From Kofleriaceae bacterium (GTDB lineage: Bacteria > Myxococcota_A > Polyangia > Haliangiales > Haliangiaceae), in contig JALHPV010000022.1 of assembly GCA_022842285.1 (NCBI GenBank), positions 1 to 44,400 on the forward strand: a stretch of DNA of 44,400 nucleotides. Reading direction: 5' to 3'. The translations under genes and the position numbers were made by a program. The notes beneath the pieces are model-generated. The model saw only the letters and a program-made list of their open reading frames with translations, did not search any database and was not told the DNA's origin. The first letter of the stretch is position 1, and the number at the start of each line of letters is the position of its first letter. Below are positions 20,335 to 29,079 of the stretch, piece after piece.

Positions 20335-21252
20335 CTACTCGATCGCGAGGCCGCGCTCGGCGTTCCAGCGCGCGATGCGGTCGACGGGCGAGACGCGCTG
20401 CCAGTCGAATGTGGCGAGGAGCTCGCGCGGCGTGATCGGATGCGGCGCGGGGCGCAGGCCGGCGGCGTAGGCCAGGAGCCCGCAGAGCATCGGGCCGTCG
20501 TGGTGGAGGCGCAGGCGGGACCACGGGATCGAGCCGTGGAGCTTGGCGAGCTTGTCGCCGCCCGTCGGCTCGAGCAGGAGGAAGTGATGGCGGTACCGCG
20601 GGGTGGGGAGGCCGAGGAGGCGCTGGAGCAGCACCTGCGTCGCCGTCGACGGCGCGATGTCCCGGCCGCGCACCACGTCGGTCACGCCCGAGGCGCCATC
20701 GTCGACGACGACCGCGAGGTGGTACGCGATGACGCCATCCTTGCGGCGGACGACGGGGTCGCCCATGTCGACGGCGGGTGTCTGCGAGAGGTCGAGACCG
20801 CCGAGGTCGACGAGGTCGACGCGGTCGTCCGGAAGGCGGACACGGAGCGCTTCGTTCGTCGCGCGCCAGCCGCCACTCGGCAGGGGGCGCGGGCGGCACG
20901 TGTTCGGGTAGGCCCAGCCCCCGTCGGGGGCGCGGCGACCACCGGAGCGCTGGGCCCGGGAGCACTCGCACGGGTAGAGGCGGCCGGCGCGGGCGAGCTT
21001 GTCGAGGGCCTCGTCGTGCGCGTCGGCCTCGCGGCTCTGGATGACGACCTCGTCCCAGTCGAGGCCGAGCCAGCGGCACGCCTCGACGAGCTGGTCGCTC
21101 CAGCCGAGGCGCACGCGTGTGATGTCGAGGTCCTCGATCCGCAGGAGGGCGCGGGCGCCGCGCGAGCGGGCATCGAGCCAGACGAGCAGCGCCGAGAGCA
21201 GCGTGCCCGGGTGCGCCTCACCCGTGGGCGAAGGAGCGAACCGACCGAGCAC
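20335..21252 (-). CDS. gluQ: Glutamyl-Q tRNA(Asp) synthetase
   Basis: A 305-residue truncated class I synthetase that glutamylates queuosine-34 of tRNA-Asp. It opens with [16 protein letters not shown], the HIGH-like ATP site; LRIEDLD is the next conserved block. The zinc site Cys-x-Cys...Tyr-x3-Cys is intact ([10 protein letters not shown] and AYPNTC). The KMSKS counterpart is DKLAKLHGS. The anticodon-binding domain of GluRS is missing, as expected. The gene downstream of the DUF882 gene is separated by 6 bases, so they are likely one transcript. Confidence 0.92.
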   Translation of the reverse strand: MLGRFAPSPTGEAHPGTLLSALLVWLDARSRGARALLRIEDLDITRVRLGWSDQLVEACRWLGLDWDEVVIQSREADAHDEALDKLARAGRLYPCECSRAQRSGGRRAPDGGWAYPNTCRPRPLPSGGWRATNEALRVRLPDDRVDLVDLGGLDLSQTPAVDMGDPVVRRKDGVIAYHLAVVVDDGASGVTDVVRGRDIAPSTATQVLLQRLLGLPTPRYRHHFLLLEPTGGDKLAKLHGSIPWSRLRLHHDGPMLCGLLAYAAGLRPAPHPITPRELLATFDWQRVSPVDRIARWNAERGLAIE

Positions 21253-21258
21253 GGGAGC

Positions 21259-21906
21259 TCAGAGGCCGACGGAGCGCGTCGGACGCGTCGTGACCGGAGC
21301 GGTGGCCGCGGTCGACCACGCGGGATGGTACTGGTTCGCGCCGTTGAGGAGCGTCCACGCGATGCTCTTCAGGCCGGGGCGCGCGTCGACGTGGAGGAAG
21401 CCATCGCTGGGGTACCAGCCGACGCCGACCTCGCTGTGGCGCGAGAAGTGGCGCCAGAGGTAGTCGCGGAGCTCGCCGATCTCGGAGCCCACGATGCGGA
21501 AGTCGATGGCGCGACCAGCGCGGTGGGGCGAGGTCTTGGATTCGCTCGCCTTGTCGCGGAAGCCGGAGACGAGCTCGACCGTCTTGCCGCGGTAGCGGTC
21601 GGAGGCGTCGGCGATCATGCCGAGCGTGAACTTGGCGATCGGCTTCTCGTTGTTCGTCACCTTGCAGCGCATGACGTGCTCGAGCTGGCCGAAGGTCGCG
21701 GCCGTGACCCCGCCATCCCGGCCGATCACGACCGTCAGCGACTCGACGTGATTGACGTCGAACAGCGGGACCTCGATGGGCTCGACCGCGCGGGCCTCCA
21801 GCGTCAGGGCCACGCTGGCCATGGGCATCGGAGCCGGACTCGAGGCGGCCACGAACCCCGTCATGGCGGAGGTCAGGACCTTGAACTGGGCGACGGCGGG
21901 AAGCAA
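21259..21906 (-). CDS. DUF882 / M15-type peptidase-like protein
   Basis: A 215-residue protein. Its C-terminal half carries the zinc-peptidase pattern of the DUF882/YcbK group: [22 protein letters not shown] (His-x6-Asp) and [14 protein letters not shown] (second His). These enzymes are thought to trim peptidoglycan peptides. The N-terminal ~100 residues ([29 protein letters not shown]) are strand-rich and not recognised. A weak hydrophobic N-terminus ([17 protein letters not shown]) may be a signal, but the start is uncertain. It precedes gluQ by 6 bases; the pairing is probably incidental. Confidence 0.78.
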   Translation of the reverse strand: MLPAVAQFKVLTSAMTGFVAASSPAPMPMASVALTLEARAVEPIEVPLFDVNHVESLTVVIGRDGGVTAATFGQLEHVMRCKVTNNEKPIAKFTLGMIADASDRYRGKTVELVSGFRDKASESKTSPHRAGRAIDFRIVGSEIGELRDYLWRHFSRHSEVGVGWYPSDGFLHVDARPGLKSIAWTLLNGANQYHPAWSTAATAPVTTRPTRSVGL

Positions 21907-22018
21907 AACGGATCGTTAGCCTGACGCATGAGCGCGGCTGACACAACCCCTTGGTTTCGGCGCGATTACAGGAGGTTCCGGCTCGCATCCGGGTAACGCT
22001 GAGGTAGCCTTCCTGGCA

Positions 22019-23179
22019 ATGCGCTTCACCGAGGACCACAAGAACATCCGCCGCACCGCGCACGAGTTCGCCGAGAAGTACGTGAACCCGTACATCGACG
22101 AATGGGAGAAGGCCGGGCACTTCCCCGCTCACGAGCTCTTCAAGCAGGCCGGCAAGCTCGGCTTGCTCGGCATCACCAAGCCCGAGGCGTACGGCGGGAT
22201 GGGGCTCGATTACTCGTATCAGATGATGGCGACGGAGGGCCTCGGCTCCTGCCGCGCCGGCTCGATCCCGATGGCCATCGGCGTCCAGACGGATATGTCG
22301 ACGCCCGCCCTCGCGAAGTGGGGCAGCGACGAGCTGCGCAAGGAGTTCCTCGCGCCGGCGATCGCCGGTGACGTGGTGACGTCGATCGTGGTCTCGGAGG
22401 CGTCGGGTGGCTCGGACGTCGCGGCGATCAAGACGACCGCGCGCAAGGACGGCAGCGACTACATCATCAACGGCTCGAAGATGTGGATCACGAACGCGAC
22501 CCACGCGGACTGGTTCTGCACGCTCGTGTCGACGAGCGAGGGCGCACCTCACACCAACAAGTCGCTTGTCATCATCCCGACGAAGACGAAGGGCGTGACG
22601 GTCGGCCCGAAGATCGACAAGCTCGGGATGCGCGCCTCTGACACGTGCCCGGTGTTCTTCGAGGACGTGCGCGTACCGCAGCGCAATCGCATCGGTGAAG
22701 AGGGCCTCGGCTTCATGATGCAGATGGTGCAGTTCCAGGAGGAGCGCCTCTGTGGCGCCATCGGCGCCGTGCGTGGCATGGAGCGGCTCGTCGACGCGAC
22801 GATCGCGTACACGAAGGAGCGCCACACGTTTGGCCAGCCCCTGATCGCGAACCAGGTCATTCACTTCCGCTTCGCGGAGCTGAAGACCGAGATCGAGCTC
22901 TTGCGCTCGCTCTGCTACCGCGCCACCGAGGAGTACATCGGCGGAACCGATGTCACGATGCTGGCGTCGATGGCCAAGCTCAAGGCGGGCCGCCTCATGC
23001 GTGAGGTCAGCGACAGCTGCCTCCAGTACTGGGGCGGCATGGGCTTCACGTGGGACAACGTGGCGGCCCGGTCCTATCGTGATTCGCGCCTGCTCTCGAT
23101 CGGCGGCGGTGCCGACGAGATCATGCTCGGCATCATCGCCAAGCTGATGGGGATCTTGCCGGGCAAAAAGAAATCGTAG
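22019..23179 (+). CDS. Acyl-CoA dehydrogenase
   Basis: A 386-residue flavoprotein of fatty-acid or branched-chain oxidation. Signature blocks are present: VVSEASGGSDVAAIKTTA, DYIINGSKMWITNATHADWF, and TKERHTFGQPLIANQVIHF. The C-terminal loop that holds Glu in short/medium-chain enzymes (YEGT) reads SIGGGADEIML, with Gly instead. Long-chain-type enzymes also have Gly there and use a Glu elsewhere; I could not place that residue with confidence. The start is the ATG at 22019. The last base of its TAG stop is the first base of the GTG of the next gene (TAGTG), so expression is coupled to an outer-membrane protein. Confidence 0.92.
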   Translation: MRFTEDHKNIRRTAHEFAEKYVNPYIDEWEKAGHFPAHELFKQAGKLGLLGITKPEAYGGMGLDYSYQMMATEGLGSCRAGSIPMAIGVQTDMSTPALAKWGSDELRKEFLAPAIAGDVVTSIVVSEASGGSDVAAIKTTARKDGSDYIINGSKMWITNATHADWFCTLVSTSEGAPHTNKSLVIIPTKTKGVTVGPKIDKLGMRASDTCPVFFEDVRVPQRNRIGEEGLGFMMQMVQFQEERLCGAIGAVRGMERLVDATIAYTKERHTFGQPLIANQVIHFRFAELKTEIELLRSLCYRATEEYIGGTDVTMLASMAKLKAGRLMREVSDSCLQYWGGMGFTWDNVAARSYRDSRLLSIGGGADEIMLGIIAKLMGILPGKKKS

Positions 23180-24480
23180 TGATTCTCCTCGCTGTCGCTT
23201 CGGTCCTCGTCGGTGTTCAGGTCGAAGGACCATCGAAGACAACCGAGCGGACCGTCGCCCAGCTCGCCCACGTCGACATCGGGCAGCAAATCTCCGAAGC
23301 GGATCTGCCGCTGATCACGACGTACCTGACGTCGAGCCAGCTCTTCGAGAAGGTCGACGTGCGGCTGGAGAAGTCCGACGCGGTCCCCGACGGCGTCATC
23401 CTCTACGCGACCCTCGACGACAAGCACTCGTGGGTCATCGCGCCGACGCTGTACTTGCTGGGAGCGGCGAAGGCGGTCGGCGTGGGGTTCGGCGAGAACA
23501 ACTTCCGCGGCGAGAACCAGAAGTTCTTGCTGTACGGGCAGCTCGGCGAGATCACGTCGCAGTTCTTCGCCGCGTTCCTCGATCCGGCCTGGCGGGGCGG
23601 CAAGTGGACGTGGCGTGTCGATGCCTTCGCGTACCACCGCAACAACAACGAGTACGTCAATCCCCACGACGACGCGACCAACGCCGACCTCGCCGCGATC
23701 CACGGCACGTCCTTCATCGGTGCTGGCGCGCTGCTCGGCTACCGCTTCAAGTGGTGGTTGATCGGCGATATGCGTCTCCGTGGCGCCTACGTCTGGTACC
23801 GCGGCAGTTTCGCGCCCGAGGAGGTGGACGACAACGATCCCGAGACCCAGGGCCCGCGCGTGCCCGTGCCCAATCAAGACGGCCGGGATATCTCCATCCA
23901 GGCTCACCTCGTCGTCGATCGCCGCCAGTTTCGTGACGGGGTGACATGGGGGCCGTACGCGCAGTTCACGCTCGACAAGTCGATCCCCGGCCTCGATGAC
24001 TACGGCTACTTCATCTCGAACCTGCGCGTGCAGTACGCGTGGAAGCTGTTCGGCGAGCATCAGCTCGAGCTGCGGTCGTATCTCGGCTGGGGCTATCACC
24101 TGCCGTTTCACGAGGACTTCACGCTCGGCGCGGCCACCGACCTCCGCGGTTATGCCTACGAGCAGTTTCGCGGTGACACGCGCCTGCTCGGTCGCGTCGA
24201 GTACTCGGTGCCGGTCGCGCGCTACAAGTTCATCCGGCTACGGGCGGTCGGCTTCTTCGACAGCGGCTACATCGGCTTTCACCAGCCACGCGATCCGGGC
24301 GAGCGGCTGTATCAACCATCGCAGCTGAACGGCAACGGCTGGTTCCGCAACGACGTGGGCGGGGGGATCCGCATCTACGTCGGCGCGATCGTGCTGCCCC
24401 TCGTTGGCGTCGACGTGGCGTATGGCATCGAGGGCAAGGAGCCGCAGCTCTACTTGCAGATCGGCCTGACGGACTTCTAG
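23179..24480 (+). CDS. Omp85/BamA-superfamily outer-membrane protein with POTRA-like N-terminus
   Basis: A 433-residue exported protein starting at GTG. The signal peptide ILLAVASVLVGVQVEG is followed by one POTRA-like region (residues ~25-85: ISEADLPLITTYLTSSQLFE, KVDVRLEKSD, GVILYATLDDK). The rest is a barrel of the surface antigen D15 type. The RGYAYEQFRGD segment at about residue 323 is like the [VI]RG[FY] motif of loop L6, and the chain ends LYLQIGLTDF with terminal Phe. Having only one POTRA makes it a small relative of BamA/TamA rather than BamA itself. It overlaps the acyl-CoA dehydrogenase stop by one base. Its stop and that of the next gene share CTAG. Confidence 0.85.
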   Translation: MILLAVASVLVGVQVEGPSKTTERTVAQLAHVDIGQQISEADLPLITTYLTSSQLFEKVDVRLEKSDAVPDGVILYATLDDKHSWVIAPTLYLLGAAKAVGVGFGENNFRGENQKFLLYGQLGEITSQFFAAFLDPAWRGGKWTWRVDAFAYHRNNNEYVNPHDDATNADLAAIHGTSFIGAGALLGYRFKWWLIGDMRLRGAYVWYRGSFAPEEVDDNDPETQGPRVPVPNQDGRDISIQAHLVVDRRQFRDGVTWGPYAQFTLDKSIPGLDDYGYFISNLRVQYAWKLFGEHQLELRSYLGWGYHLPFHEDFTLGAATDLRGYAYEQFRGDTRLLGRVEYSVPVARYKFIRLRAVGFFDSGYIGFHQPRDPGERLYQPSQLNGNGWFRNDVGGGIRIYVGAIVLPLVGVDVAYGIEGKEPQLYLQIGLTDF

Positions 24481-25235
24481 TTCGAGTAGGTGCCGGTGAG
24501 GTTGATGATCGCGCTGCCGGCCATCGCGTTCAGCTGCTTCATCGACGTTGGCGTCAGCACGTCGCAGTCGGGGCCACGCAGATACGTGGGCTGCGTCTCG
24601 GCCGCGGCGCTCGCACCGATGTAGAAGTGCGTGCCCGTCGGCTCGCCATCGGCGGCGCGGATCTCGACGACGACGAGGCTGTTCGCGGGCGCGGTCGCGA
24701 CGATCGGCACCGGCTGGAGCTGGACGTTCACCGCGCCGATGTTCACGGTCATCGCGGCGATCGGCGTGATCTGTGCGGTGTTGATCGTGCTGCCGTTCAG
24801 CGTGCCGGTGTAGGTGCCGATCTTCACGTCGATCGACTGCGGCATGGTCGACGTCTCGATCCCGAAGGTCACGTCGGAGATCGAGAGCGGCCCCGTCACG
24901 CCGGCGCCGGCGAGATCGAACACGCGGTACCAGCTGTTCTCGGCGGTCGACGCGGCGTTGCCACACGCGATGCCTCTGTCGGCGGCGATGATGGAGTCGG
25001 TCTGCGACAGCGTGATCGCGATCGGCGCGGCGTCCGGCGGCGGCGCATCGATCGGCGGGGGCGAGTCGATCGGCGGACGCGAGTCGATCGGGATCGAGTC
25101 GTCCGTCGTGTCGTCGCTGTCGTTCGAATCGGCGTTATCCGACTGGTCGTCGCTGCCGTCATCGTCGGGACCGATTCCCGCCTTGGCACAGCCTACGAGG
25201 GCCAGGGCTGCGACGACGAGGGACGCCTTCCTCAT
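24477..25235 (-). CDS. Lipoprotein with Ile-Asp-Ser-Pro repeat linker
   Basis: A 252-residue lipoprotein. The signal MRKASLVVAALALVGCAKAG has lipobox LVGC. An acidic Asp/Ser-rich stretch is followed by three imperfect 6-residue repeats (IDSRPP, IDSPPP, IDAPPP) encoded by 18-base DNA repeats. The C-terminal domain (about residues 75-252) is strand-rich (LSISDVTFGIETSTM, VDVKIGTYTG in similar form) and resembles a jelly-roll of unknown function. Tokens such as IDAPPPDA are common in Kofleriaceae-type lipoproteins. The start at 25235 gives a clean signal. The stop overlaps the Omp85-like gene's stop. Confidence 0.75.
   Translation of the reverse strand: MRKASLVVAALALVGCAKAGIGPDDDGSDDQSDNADSNDSDDTTDDSIPIDSRPPIDSPPPIDAPPPDAAPIAITLSQTDSIIAADRGIACGNAASTAENSWYRVFDLAGAGVTGPLSISDVTFGIETSTMPQSIDVKIGTYTGTLNGSTINTAQITPIAAMTVNIGAVNVQLQPVPIVATAPANSLVVVEIRAADGEPTGTHFYIGASAAAETQPTYLRGPDCDVLTPTSMKQLNAMAGSAIINLTGTYSN
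25042..25095. repeat. Three tandem 18-base repeats in a lipoprotein linker
   Basis: Units run 25042-25059, 25060-25077 and 25078-25095 and share gagtcgatcggcgg-like cores. In the minus-strand lipoprotein they encode Ile-Asp-Ser/Ala-Pro-rich linker units, a likely site of slippage-length variation. Confidence 0.7.
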
Positions 25236-25278
25236 GGGCGCATCATCCAGCGGCCCGCGGCCCGTCGCAACTGGTAAG

Positions 25279-26046
25279 TCAGACCGCGAGGCGGACCGAC
25301 GACACGCGGGTGTCGAAGGCCGGGCGCGCGGACAGGCGGGCATTGGCCGCCATGAGATCGTCGATGGTGTCGATCTCGCTCGCGTACTTGGAGCCGATGT
25401 CGACGCCGTAGAGCGTGGCACCCTCGTCGAGGATCTGCTGGAACGCCGCCTCGTAGTACTCGTTGACCAGGCCCTGGTCGTGGACGCGGCTGTGGAGGGC
25501 GTCGAACAGGCGGCGCGAGGTGGCGGCCGAGAACAGCTCGATGCCGACGGACTCGCCCATCGCCGAGCGGACGGGGACATGCTTGCCGATGGCGAGGACG
25601 CGGTCCTGGCGGTCGGCGGTCACCTTGACCTCCTCGAGGCCGAGGCCACCGACGGAGCGGACGGCCAGGCAATCGGGGCCCCGGTCGACGAGCTCCTCGA
25701 CCACCGCGAGGTCGAACACCACGTCACCGTCGAGGAGGATGAAGCCGTCGTTCGCGCACGCCTCGCGGCAGAGCCACAGGGAGTACGCGTTGTTGGTCGT
25801 ACGGAAATCGGGGTTCGAGACGAAGGTCACATCGAGGGAGGGGAACCAGCTCGCGACGGCGTCGCGGACCATGTGCTCGAGGTAGCCGGTACCGATGACG
25901 AACTGGTCGAAGCCAGCGCGCAGCAGGCTCGTGAGCGTGCGGCGCAGGATCGGGACGCCTGCCACCGGGAGCAGGGTCTTGGGGGTGTCGTCGGAGTACG
26001 GGCGAAGCCGCGTCGCACAACCAGCAGCCAGGATGACAGCCTTCAT
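25279..26046 (-). CDS. NTP-transferase (phospho-alcohol cytidylyltransferase-like)
   Basis: A 255-residue nucleotidyltransferase. The N-terminus, MKAVILAAGCATRLRPYSDD then TPKTLLPVAG, gives the Gly-x-(G/A)-T-R...Pro-Lys signature. The metal-binding Asp is in GFILLDGDVVFD. The block TTNNAYSLWLCREA matches sugar- and choline-phosphate/inositol-phosphate cytidylyltransferases. The product is probably a CDP- (or NDP-) activated phospho-alcohol. It diverges from a CDP-alcohol phosphotransferase gene, with 159 bases between the starts, so both are likely controlled from one region. I infer that it supplies the CDP-alcohol that the neighbour uses. The exact alcohol (inositol, choline or other) is not evident. 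Confidence 0.85.
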   Translation of the reverse strand: MKAVILAAGCATRLRPYSDDTPKTLLPVAGVPILRRTLTSLLRAGFDQFVIGTGYLEHMVRDAVASWFPSLDVTFVSNPDFRTTNNAYSLWLCREACANDGFILLDGDVVFDLAVVEELVDRGPDCLAVRSVGGLGLEEVKVTADRQDRVLAIGKHVPVRSAMGESVGIELFSAATSRRLFDALHSRVHDQGLVNEYYEAAFQQILDEGATLYGVDIGSKYASEIDTIDDLMAANARLSARPAFDTRVSSVRLAV

Positions 26047-26205
26047 TCGAACACGGGCCCCTTTGCAAATGCCATGACAGTGGAGTTACAGGGGGTTACG
26101 CCATCAACCCGGGTGTGATCTGTCTAACTTTCACCAGATCCGTTGCTCGGCCGCTCAACTCCTGACACCTGGTTTTCAACGCTTGGCGCGTGTACAGGTC
26201 TAGGC

Positions 26206-27468
26206 ATGGACGCGGTCGTCCTCGCCGACAGCCCGCTGGCTCGGGTGCGAATCGCGGGCCTGGAGGCCCGGGAGCGTGCCGTGCGTGTGGCGAAGCGGGT
26301 CGGCGCCGAGCGCGTCCTCGTGATCGAGCGGGCCGAGGATCGCGCGTCGATCACCACGTGGCGGACCGGGAGCGCGCCGCTCCTCGTGATCCGCGCCGAC
26401 CAACTCGTCCACACGCCGCTCGTCGCGCCACTCGTCGAGGCCGGCCGCGAGGGCCTGGCAATCGCCGTCGGTCCCGATGATGCGTACGCCGGGGCCCTGC
26501 ACGCGACAGGCGCGGCGGCACAGGCGATCGTCCGTGGCCTCGCGCAGGGCACGAGTGACAGCGAGCTCGCCGCGGCAGCCGACATCCGCGTGCCGCACGG
26601 GGCGATCGCGCGCCACGCGATCGACACCCCGGCGGCGAAGCGCGCGGCCCATCGCCTGCTCTACAAGATCCTGGTCAAGCCGCAGGACAACGCGATCACG
26701 CGCTACCTGTACCGGCCCGTGTCGTTGCCGTTGACGCGCCTCCTCGTCTGGACGCCGATCACCCCGAACCAGGTCTCGTACCTCGTCGCGATCGTCGTCG
26801 CGATCGGCTGCTGGTTCACCGCCCAGGCCTCGATCGCGAGCGCGGCGATCGGCACCATCATCGTGCTCGCGGCGTCCTATCTCGACTGCTGCGACGGCGA
26901 GATCGCGCGCGTGAAGCTCACGTCGTCGAAGTACGGCGCGTGGATCGACACCGTCATCGACGAGGTCTCGTCCATCGCATACATCGCCGCGCTCGGCTGG
27001 CACTGCTACCAGCACTACGGCCCCGACTACCTCGGCTTCGACGTGTGGAGCCCCGCCATCGTCCTCGGGATCGCCACGAACATCTGGTCGATGTATTGCG
27101 TCTACTACAACATCATCGTCGGCGTCGGCAGCGCCAACAGCCAGGACTACGCGGGACGCTTCGACGTGGTCCCCGGCGACGGCAACACCGTCCACCTCCG
27201 TCCGATCGCCCAGGCCATCGCGCCCGCCGCGGATCGCCCGGCCTGGTTGACCTGGCTCGCGACGTACATGCCTTACATCGTGCGCCGCGACTTCCTCTCC
27301 TGGATGGCCGTCGTCCTCGCCGTCGTCGGCGCGACCCAGCTCCTCTTCGCCATCCTCACCCTCGGCGCCTGGATCATGGTCGTCATCCTCACCGTCGATC
27401 ACATCTGGCTGCGCCGGCTGCGCCACTCCCTCGCCCGCGAGGGCAAGGTCCTCATTCGTAGCGCTTGA
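26206..27468 (+). CDS. CDP-alcohol phosphatidyltransferase with degenerate N-terminal nucleotidyltransferase-like domain
   Basis: A 420-residue protein. The first ~150 residues (MDAVVLADSPLARVRIAGLE, LLVIRADQLVHTPLVAPLVE) have the layout of a sugar-nucleotidyltransferase but lack the Gly-x-Gly-T-R...Lys motif, so are probably inactive. The C-terminal membrane domain has the complete CDP-alcohol motif at about residues 225-255: DCCDGEIARVKLTSSKYG followed by AWIDTVID. The architecture recalls the bifunctional IPCT/DIPPS of inositol-lipid synthesis. The active cytidylyltransferase is the divergent gene next door. The ATG at 26206 is preferred over an upstream extension. The last 17 bases overlap the parvulin gene on the other strand. 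Confidence 0.88.
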   Translation: MDAVVLADSPLARVRIAGLEARERAVRVAKRVGAERVLVIERAEDRASITTWRTGSAPLLVIRADQLVHTPLVAPLVEAGREGLAIAVGPDDAYAGALHATGAAAQAIVRGLAQGTSDSELAAAADIRVPHGAIARHAIDTPAAKRAAHRLLYKILVKPQDNAITRYLYRPVSLPLTRLLVWTPITPNQVSYLVAIVVAIGCWFTAQASIASAAIGTIIVLAASYLDCCDGEIARVKLTSSKYGAWIDTVIDEVSSIAYIAALGWHCYQHYGPDYLGFDVWSPAIVLGIATNIWSMYCVYYNIIVGVGSANSQDYAGRFDVVPGDGNTVHLRPIAQAIAPAADRPAWLTWLATYMPYIVRRDFLSWMAVVLAVVGATQLLFAILTLGAWIMVVILTVDHIWLRRLRHSLAREGKVLIRSA

Positions 27469-27946
27469 TGATGTGGAAGCCGTAGTCCGACTGACACACC
27501 CCGAACTCGCCGACATTCAACCGCAGCGAGAGCTGCCGGAACTCGATCACCAGCTGCGCATCGGGCGTGACCGTCATCGGGGTGCTGCTCGACGCGCTCC
27601 CCGAGTCCTCGGAGAAGCCCCGCATCAACTCCTCGAAGTCGCCGCCGCCCTTCAGCTCCCCCATGAGCCGCGTGATCTCGGCCTCCGCATCCTTCTTCTC
27701 CCGGCGCTGCGCGCGCGGGTCCATCCGGCCCCCGTACGCCTCGCCGAGCTGGGCCCACCCGATCAAGATGTGACGTACCTTCGCGGAGTTGGCCACGGGC
27801 TCGCGCTCGAGGATCGCCCCCGACACGACCGACGACTCCTCCTGCTTCAGCGGGGCGCCCGAGATGCTGTTGTTCATCGTGGGACCGCCCTTGATTCCAG
27901 GTCCACACGCGCTCGCCAGGAGCACGCAGATGAGGGCTCGCTTCAT
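27452..27946 (-). CDS. Lipoprotein parvulin-type peptidyl-prolyl isomerase
   Basis: A 164-residue lipoprotein (MKRALICVLLASACGPG; lipobox ASAC). The rotamase domain spans about residues 55-163: AKVRHILIGWAQLGE is the strand with the conserved His, GGGDFEELMRGFSEDSGSA is the parvulin centre, and VGEFGVCQSDYGFHIIKRYE is the closing strand with the second His. It accelerates prolyl isomerisation of envelope proteins, similar in role to PrsA/SurA, but has no chaperone domain. A ~30-residue insertion rich in Arg/Lys (DPRAQRREKKDAE) splits the domain. It overlaps the CDP-alcohol gene by 17 bases. Confidence 0.88.
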   Translation of the reverse strand: MKRALICVLLASACGPGIKGGPTMNNSISGAPLKQEESSVVSGAILEREPVANSAKVRHILIGWAQLGEAYGGRMDPRAQRREKKDAEAEITRLMGELKGGGDFEELMRGFSEDSGSASSSTPMTVTPDAQLVIEFRQLSLRLNVGEFGVCQSDYGFHIIKRYE

Positions 27947-27994
27947 GGCGCGCACGCTAACACGCACCCGGGGAAACCGTGGCAGGGTGCGCGC

Positions 27995-28321
27995 ATGGCC
28001 GATGACCTGAGCATGGCGAAGCTGGTCGAGGTGCTCCCGCCTCGCATCTGGTACCTGACATCGAACGGACAGGACATGTGGTGCCGGCGGCCATACGGGT
28101 TCCTGTTTTCGACCGGCCAGGCGGCTCAAGAGTTCGCCACGAAGATGGGCACGGGCGAGGAGCTGTTCGCCGTCGGTCTCGATGCCGGCAACCTCGTCTC
28201 GGACGAGATGCTCTCGGGGCTCCGTAACTCGGCGGTCACGCGCATCTTCATCGATCCGACGTTCGACACGGCCAGCGGCGACGTGCACGGCACGATCTTG
28301 CGTCTCGCCCCGCTCACCTAG
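27995..28321 (+). CDS. Small conserved-looking hypothetical protein
   Basis: A 108-residue soluble protein beginning MADDLSMAKLVEVLPPRIWY. It has a strand-helix pattern (TSNGQDMWCRRPYGFLFSTG, then AQEFATKMGTGEELFAVGLD) without signal peptide or transmembrane segments. I do not recognise a family. Its upstream region (27947-27994) is shared with the divergent parvulin gene. It ends 13 bases before the stop of the convergent vapC. Coding is supported by its codon pattern and its placement, but weakly. Confidence 0.6.
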   Translation: MADDLSMAKLVEVLPPRIWYLTSNGQDMWCRRPYGFLFSTGQAAQEFATKMGTGEELFAVGLDAGNLVSDEMLSGLRNSAVTRIFIDPTFDTASGDVHGTILRLAPLT

Positions 28322-28334
28322 GCTGGCAGCCCAC

Positions 28335-28826
28335 TCACAGCGCTCGGGCGCGGGGTCGCGTTCGGTACCGTGACGGCGCTTCTCCAGCCCGGCCTGCTTG
28401 AAACGGATCACGGACGGCGAGGCCACGAAACCGCCGGAAGTCCCGGTCGGCGCTTAGCAGCTCGGTGACCCCGTGCTCGAGGGCGAGCGCCACGATATGG
28501 GCGTCATGGATGAGGCTGCCCATCGGCTGACCGTCATCGATGGTTCGCCGAAGATGTCCGAGATGGGTCGGGCCCTGGCCGAGCAAGAGCACGGCCGGAG
28601 CCGCGGCGAGAGACTCGAGGACGGCCACGGCATCGGCGAGTGACGTCGGCGGCACGAACACGCGCGGGTGCGTGACGACCTTCAGGAACTCGTACAGACA
28701 CGGCCACGCGATGGCCCACGGCGTCGATCCCACCGCCAGCTGCGTCACCAGGGCGCGCGCGGCCACGTGGTGGGGGGCTTCAGCGCGGTGCGCGTACACG
28801 AGAATGTTCGTGTCGACGGCGATCAT
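28335..28826 (-). CDS. vapC: PIN-domain toxin (VapC)
   Basis: A 163-residue PIN ribonuclease, the toxin of a type II toxin-antitoxin pair. It starts MIAVDTNILVYAHRAEAPHH, with the first catalytic Asp5. YEF supplies the conserved Glu, and IHDAHIVALALEHGVTELLS then ADRDF supply the remaining acidic residues. The C-terminus has an extra ~20 residues rich in Arg after RFRGLAVRDPF, where such proteins usually end. Its ATG overlaps the antitoxin stop as ATGA, the normal order antitoxin-toxin. It is probably regulated by the VapBC complex on the inverted repeat upstream of vapB. Confidence 0.92.
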   Translation of the reverse strand: MIAVDTNILVYAHRAEAPHHVAARALVTQLAVGSTPWAIAWPCLYEFLKVVTHPRVFVPPTSLADAVAVLESLAAAPAVLLLGQGPTHLGHLRRTIDDGQPMGSLIHDAHIVALALEHGVTELLSADRDFRRFRGLAVRDPFQAGRAGEAPSRYRTRPRARAL

Positions 28827-29062
28827 CGCTCGTCCTCGTCGAGCCACCGCCGCATCGCCGACCAATCATGGATCGGCACGTTCGGAGCGACCGTTCCGCG
28901 GGTGACCCGCAGATCCAGCTTGTAGCCCTCGATCCGTCGCGTCGGTTCCAGGAGCAACCGCAACGCCTGCTCGAACACCTCGCGAAGCGTGATGCCGCGG
29001 TTCGCGGCCGTTTGCTTGGCGAGGGTCAGCAGGCGGTCGTCGAGCTCGACACTGGTCCTCAT
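28823..29062 (-). CDS. vapB: VapB-type antitoxin
   Basis: A 79-residue antitoxin. The N-terminal ribbon-helix-helix part (MRTSVELDDRLLTLAKQTAA then NRGITLREVFEQALRLLL) binds DNA; the C-terminal tail (VPIHDWSAMRRWLDEDER) probably wraps the PIN toxin. I chose the ATG before RTSVELDD; an upstream frame is open for nine more codons. It overlaps vapC by 4 bases (ATGA). The inverted repeat at 29080-29103 lies 17 bases upstream of the start. Confidence 0.85.
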   Translation of the reverse strand: MRTSVELDDRLLTLAKQTAANRGITLREVFEQALRLLLEPTRRIEGYKLDLRVTRGTVAPNVPIHDWSAMRRWLDEDER

Positions 29063-29079
29063 ACGTATCGATGTATAGC

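Noticed and set aside
26093-26110. The small inverted repeat gggtt...aaccc in the divergent cytidylyltransferase promoter region
   Set aside because: Only 5-base arms with an 8-base loop; too short to support an operator.
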